Below, one piece after another: positions 59,160 to 64,000 of a stretch of DNA of 64,000 nt (positions within the stretch are counted from its first letter, which is position 1; each line of letters begins with the position of its first letter). Under the pieces are notes generated by a model. The model did no database searches. It was not told the DNA's origin and saw nothing but the letters and a program-made list of their open reading frames with translations. The DNA lies in contig WTXD01000012.1 of NCBI GenBank assembly GCA_022496205.1, forward strand, positions 372,001 through 436,000. The letters run 5' to 3'. Both the position numbers and the translations under genes were made by a program. The stretch is from Gloeopeniophorella convolvens. Lineage: Eukaryota > Basidiomycota > Agaricomycetes > Russulales.

Positions 59160-61296
59160 TTCGGCTGACAGGAACCTGGATTTTCCAAGTTTGCTTCTTC
59201 ATCTCCTCATTCTCCTCGTTGGGTCCGCCATACTTCGCAAATTCTTCAGGAAGAGGCCCCCTTTCCCGCTTCCTCCTGAGCCGAAGCGGTGGCCTCTGTT
59301 TGGGAACTTGCTCGAAGCACCAAAAGAGAATCTCACACAAGCATACTCGAAGTGGGCTCAATTGTATGTTGCGCCGCTCTATCACCCTCTTCCTCCTTTC
59401 TGTTACTTGAACGTCCGATTTTAGGCGATATGGTTTACGTCGAAGTAGCTGGCCAACCTCTCGTCATCCTTAACGACATTTCCATCGCGAATGAGATGCT
59501 CGACAAGAAGAGCTCGATCTACTCGGAACGACCAGCCTCGCGCATGGGTGAACTCGCTAGGTTCGCGGATACGCTTGGCCTTCATCCGTATAACCAACGC
59601 TTCGAGCAGATGCGCAGGTTCGCGCACAAGGCCATCGGCACGCGAACAGAACTCGAGAGATATGTTGGACTCTTCGAATCGCACATCCGCAAGTTCTCGA
59701 AGGCGCTGAGTCAAGACAAGACGAAGATGGAGGAGACTCTTCGTCAGTAAGTGCTCAGTCGTCTATAGTGTCCTGATTACTTACATCTTTTGGTCGCGTA
59801 GCTCCGTAGGTGCCATCATTATCATGGCCACGTATGGCTACTAGGTTCTCGAAGAAAATGATACATTCGTCCTGCTTGCCGATCAATTCATGAATCATCT
59901 TGACGAACTTGGGAAGCCTGGGGTATACTTGGTCGATATCATTCCTTCCCGTACGCATACTCGTTTTTCCGACAAATTTAATTGAAGATCTCACTTTCTG
60001 GGATAGTGAAACATATACCTGCATGGTTCCCTGGGGCCGGATTCAAGAGGACCGCAGTCAACATGCGTGAAGTAAACGTGAATATGATAGAAACACCGTT
60101 CCAGTGGACGAAGAAGCAGATGGTATGTTCGCCTCGTCACTTTGGGGAATAATATTTACCGTCTTGGCCCTAGCACAGGGTATCGCGGAACCGTCTTTCG
60201 TATCTCACAATATGGAAGGAGAGACGCCCGCTGAAGGAGAACACAGCCTCAAGTGGGCAGCCAGCTCCCCTTTGCTGGTGGGTCCGGTTTTTTTTCTTGA
60301 AAACCGCACGCACTTATATCCTGTAGGTGGCTCTGATACAGTACGTGTTTGGTCCGACCTCGGGGAGAGACTACGGTCTATTGACCTGCACGCACATAAT
60401 AGGGCGTATCGCTGTTACGCTCGTTCTTCCTCGCCATGACGCTCTTCCCGGAAGTGCAAAGCAAGGCTCAGGACGAGATCGACCGCATCATCGGCAGCGA
60501 CAGACTCCCGACCCTCGCTGATCATGACTCCTTCCCGTATGTCAGCCCCCTTGTGAGCGAACTACTGAGATGGGCATGTATAACACCGACTGGTGCGTCT
60601 GTCCTGGTGTCCGTGGAGATACGTGCTAACCCGAAACTGAAGCCGCACCGCACCGGACGGTGGTGGACGACACCCACCGGGGCTACTTCATCCCAAAGAA
60701 TAGCATCGTCATCGCGAATGTAGGGTAAGCATAATTCGACGATCCGGGTGTTTTGATAATATTTATATCATTGTCCACACATAGACATATGATGCACGAT
60801 CCCAGCCTGTACCCCAATCCCGATCAATTCTCCCCTGAGCGGTTCCTGGACGTCGACGGAAAGCCAGCAGAACAGGAACCTCGACTGGGGGTGTTTGGAT
60901 TTGGACGGCGGTGCGTCTTTGTGCCTCAATTCGCAACTCTATGTTTTTAATGCTAGCTCACTTTGCAACCAGAATCTGTCCGGGTATGTACCTCCCAGCT
61001 AAAGGCCTAGTTGCAGACTATCTGAGCAGCCCGATAGGAAGATACTTTGCAGATATGACCGCATGGCTCACTGTCGCGATGTCGTTGTCGGTTTTCAGGG
61101 TGTCGAAGGTTGTCAAGGATGGCGTCGAGGTGACGCCTACTGTGCGGTACACGGGAGAAATCATCAGGTAGCCCTTGCTCTCAATACTCGGTCTGCGGTC
61201 TCGGCTGATCGTTGGCGTCATACAGGCACCCTGTCGAATTCGAATGCGATAAAACCTCGTTCGGAGCGCGCAGAGCAGCTCATCCGCCAGTGTTAG
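59160..61296 (+). pseudogene. Cytochrome P450, copy 7 (divergent, in-frame stop)
   Basis: The most diverged copy. The frame starts without an ATG (an in-frame TGA lies just upstream), then reads LILLVGSAILRKFFRKRP and PPFPLPPEPKRWPLFGNLL. Exon 3 contains TAG at 59842-59844, where all other copies have Glu (GYEVLE). The junction before THRGYFIPKN is out of frame. I-helix GGSDT, ExxR (ELLRW), PERF, FGFGRRICPG and a full C-terminus ending LIRQC remain. It probably represents an older duplication than copies 1-6. Confidence 0.83.
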
Positions 61297-61615
61297 CTCT
61301 GCGTCAAAGTTACACAAGCTTGCCCAAAGTTGGCGTGACGAACGTATGAATGCTGTATCCTACACGCGTATAATGCATATTTCTGCTACAATGATAGCGT
61401 GAAACCATGAAATAGTCGAACATGATGGCACCGCCCTTCGACAGCGTTGAATGCGTTCCTGGACTCACACCTAACTCGCACCTTCACTTGACCTACAAAA
61501 CTATGTAATTCTCGCAACAACAGAAACCGCGCGCCACTAGATCAGCTCAAGATGGGCAAGGATAAAAGTACATTGCTTGATATCGGTTTTCCCAGACTCG
61601 ACCACCTCAAGGCGC
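61297..61615. other. Convergent 3' region between P450 copy 7 and beta-mannosidase
   Basis: AT-richer spacer of 319 bp between converging genes, probably 3' untranslated sequence. No gene is seen. Confidence 0.6.
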
Positions 61616-64000
61616 TCACACATGCGTGTTATTCCACAGCGAGCGCACGACAAAATCGGCCGGGCTCGGGTTCTTGTTCGTCGACAGCCCCGCGTTCAGC
61701 TGGAACGTCACTGCACCACCCGCACGCATCAGGATCCAGCAAGCCCGACGGCGGAACATAGAGAGAAGCGTACCGGTGCGGTCGATCCCAGGCACGAGGT
61801 AGAACGCGTTGAGTGGCGCGCCGCGCGCGCTGTCGACGAACACGCCGACGGTGCTCGCGGGGTGATCGAGCCATGTCCACGGCGCGACGCCGCCCTGCGC
61901 GGACAGCCGGAACGTCAGGCCCGGGCCCGTGTGCGTCAGCTTGATCTTCGGGTCGACGAGCGCCGCATCGGCGAGCGAGGCCGGCGTGAACTGCACATCA
62001 CGGTCCGCTTCACGTTAGTTATCGCCTAACGGCAACGCCCGAGCACGCACGTAGTTCTCGTTGACGACCGTCTTGCCGTCGACCTGCGCGGTCGCGTTGA
62101 ACAGGAGCCACACCTCGGACGCGTTCTTCCCCGCCGGCAGGATGCCCGCGAGCCCCGTCTGCGCGAGCAGCACCGAGTTGTTCAGCGCGGGCACCGCAAA
62201 GTCCTTGCGCTGCGTGCCGAGCGCGTTGCCCGCCCAGTCGTACCACGTCCACTGCGCGCGGCCCTGCACGGGCGCCCAGCGGTCGGACGTGACCACGAGC
62301 TCGAGCGCCTCGCTCGCGGCCGTCCAGAACGGGTTCGCGACGACGGGCTGGAAGATGCTCGCGAGGACGTAGTTGAGCACCTTCCAGCGGCCCGAGTACT
62401 CGATCGCGGACCACGAGACGCCCTGCCAGATGTCGTTGAGCTGCCAGACGAGCGCGCCGAGGTTGTGCGCGCCCTGCCCCGCGCCGCGCCGGTAGAAGTT
62501 GATCTGCGAGGCCATCGTCATCGCCTGGAAGACCTGCGTGCTCCATGCCCACTGCGCGAACGTCTGGTTCGCGTCGGCGGTGCCGGGCGTGGGGAGCCAG
62601 AGGGCGACGGCGGCCTTCATTTGTTCTTGGCCCTGGGGTGCGTTGGGGTTGGGCCAGGCGAGGCTGCCTGCGGGCGGGTGGTGGTCGCGCGACATGACCA
62701 CGAGGCCGTCGATGTCGAAATCTGTTGGGGCTTCCAGGACCTCCTCCCAGCTGTAGAACGAGGGCATCGAGTGGAAGCTGGAGAGCAGAGCGTTAGCGGA
62801 AGCACTGCGATTCCTAGCCCTACACGCACCCAAACTCGTTGATGAATCTGCGCGAGTCTGTCAGCAGGGCCAATGCTGCGTCTGGCGGGCGACATACCGA
62901 GAGACAGGGAATGTGCTGTAATCGAACGCAGCAGAGGCATCATAGTCGTAGCGCTCTGTAGGGTATCAACGTGATCGGCTCGACCGACGAAAGAACCCCG
63001 AGCTCACCGCTGTTTCCGTAAATTTCTCCAGGCGTGCCGTTATTAAAGCGTATGACGAGGGGGTCCAGGCTCAGAACACCGTGTGTTGTCGAGCAGTCCG
63101 TGTATGCCACCTGAGATGGTCCTTAAGCACGGCGAATCGTACGAGAGGGCCCATACGCACCGAGTTTGTCTCTTCGTAGGCGACGTCATGTAGGATATCT
63201 TGGAACAGCGTCACATACTGCGGAAAGGTAAGCGCCTGAATACCAACCGCAGCCGAAAGAGGACCGGTGCGCACCTCGTTCAAGTAATGCTGCCCATTGA
63301 CCGCAGACTCGTTGACCTGCGTCACGATCCCCTCGATCTCGTTCCCGCCCGCCCACTGCGCGTTGCTCGCGTGGCGGTTCACGCGGCGCACGTTCTGGCG
63401 CGCCTCGGTGCGCACCGAGTCGATCAGCCAGTCGTTGAGCGCGTACAGGTCGTCCGAGAAGATGAACTCGGACCACGCGAGGATGCCCAGCTCGTCGCAC
63501 GCGTCGTAGAACGAGTACGTGTCCGTCGCGTGCGGCGGGAAGTTCGGCGTCAGCGCTGTGCTCGTCGTCGACGGCTGGTAGATCCCGCCGCCCCACACGC
63601 GCAGCTGCAGCGCGCACCGGCCGATCAGCGGCGTTCTACGCTTGGGCGCTACGGGGCGCGCGCACGCACCATGTTCTGTCCGCTCTGCACAGCGCTCTCG
63701 AGCACCCAGCGCACCTGCGCGTCCGTCGTGCGCGCGTAGAACGGGTCGAACGGGATGATGTTCGTCCCGAGCGCGTAGAACGCCCTGCCGTTCACCTCAA
63801 AGTGCCACTGGTCGCCCGGCGTGATGCCGCGCGCGGCGACCTCCGCGTCCGGGTAGCGCGTCTGCACGAGCTGGATCGTGCGGAAGCCGACGCGCGTCTG
63901 GAGCGCGAGCGGCGCGTGCGCGCCGCCGAGGCTGAGCGAGAGCGAGACGTTGTACAGCTTCGGCGCGCCGAGGTTGCTCGGGAACCAGCGCTCCGGGAGC
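61616..64000 (-). CDS. Beta-mannosidase, glycoside hydrolase family 2 (5' end outside window)
   Basis: Exons from the right: beyond 64000-63670, 63604-63161, 63110-63008, 62955-62898, 62847-62830, 62777-62051 and 61990-61616. It removes terminal beta-mannose from mannan-derived oligosaccharides and N-glycans; fungal enzymes are secreted or vacuolar. Family marks: FEVNGRAFYALGTNIIP-x-D at the start of the barrel, SGQNM-LRVWGGGIYQ, AWSEFIFSDDLY, WAGGNEIEG with the acid/base Glu, FPVSRFINEFGFHSMPSF with the nucleophile Glu, and NDIWQGVSWSAIEY. The C-terminal part ENYFTPASLADAALVDPKI needs an intron at 62050-61991 with an ACTAAC branch site. One exon is only 18 nt. All visible phases close, so it looks functional. 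The N-terminal sugar-binding domain and signal peptide lie outside. Confidence 0.93.

Overview
The window is nuclear DNA of a mushroom-forming fungus (Basidiomycota, most likely Agaricomycetes). Evidence: GC-rich coding DNA, genes cut by many 50-70 nt GT-AG introns, a DUF6535 protein, an F-box protein of the agaricomycete type, and a tandem family of basidiomycete-type cytochrome P450s. Exon joins below come from reading frame, splice consensus and family pattern; no transcript was seen.

Left third (0.7-27.5 kb), ordinary housekeeping genes: mitochondrial pyruvate carrier MPC2 (+), an APQ12-like nuclear-envelope protein (-), a small conserved nuclear-looking protein (+), an MFS sugar/polyol transporter (+), an MKK1/2-type MAP kinase kinase (-), Mediator subunit MED1 (-) head-to-head with a DUF6535 membrane protein (+), an F-box protein (+) and the acetolactate synthase regulatory subunit ILV6 (+). 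The F-box gene lies between two diverged copies of a ~2.3 kb repeat, each ending in the same TATA-box-driven open frame for a 36-residue secreted-type peptide.

Centre and right (27.6-61.3 kb), a P450 expansion: seven copies of one 12-exon P450. Copies 1-3 are on the minus strand and copies 4-7 on the plus strand. Copies 1, 2 and 5 read through as 505-residue proteins; copies 3, 4, 6 and 7 carry different inactivating lesions. Copy 3 with its upstream DNA (35.9-40.6 kb) is an inverted duplicate of copy 4 with its upstream DNA (44.6-49.5 kb), so two ~4.7-4.9 kb inverted arms enclose a single-copy PDK1-type protein kinase gene (40.9-44.0 kb). Each arm also holds a relic of a second P450 type; a third copy of the upstream repeat plus relic precedes copy 5.

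Mobile DNA sits between the P450s: an element of about 1.38 kb with long terminal inverted repeats and a perfect 9-bp target duplication (Mutator-like, carrying an open frame), a 369-bp AT-rich foldback with 131-bp arms, and a ~220-bp dispersed repeat. The right end is a GH2 beta-mannosidase (-) cut off by the window edge.
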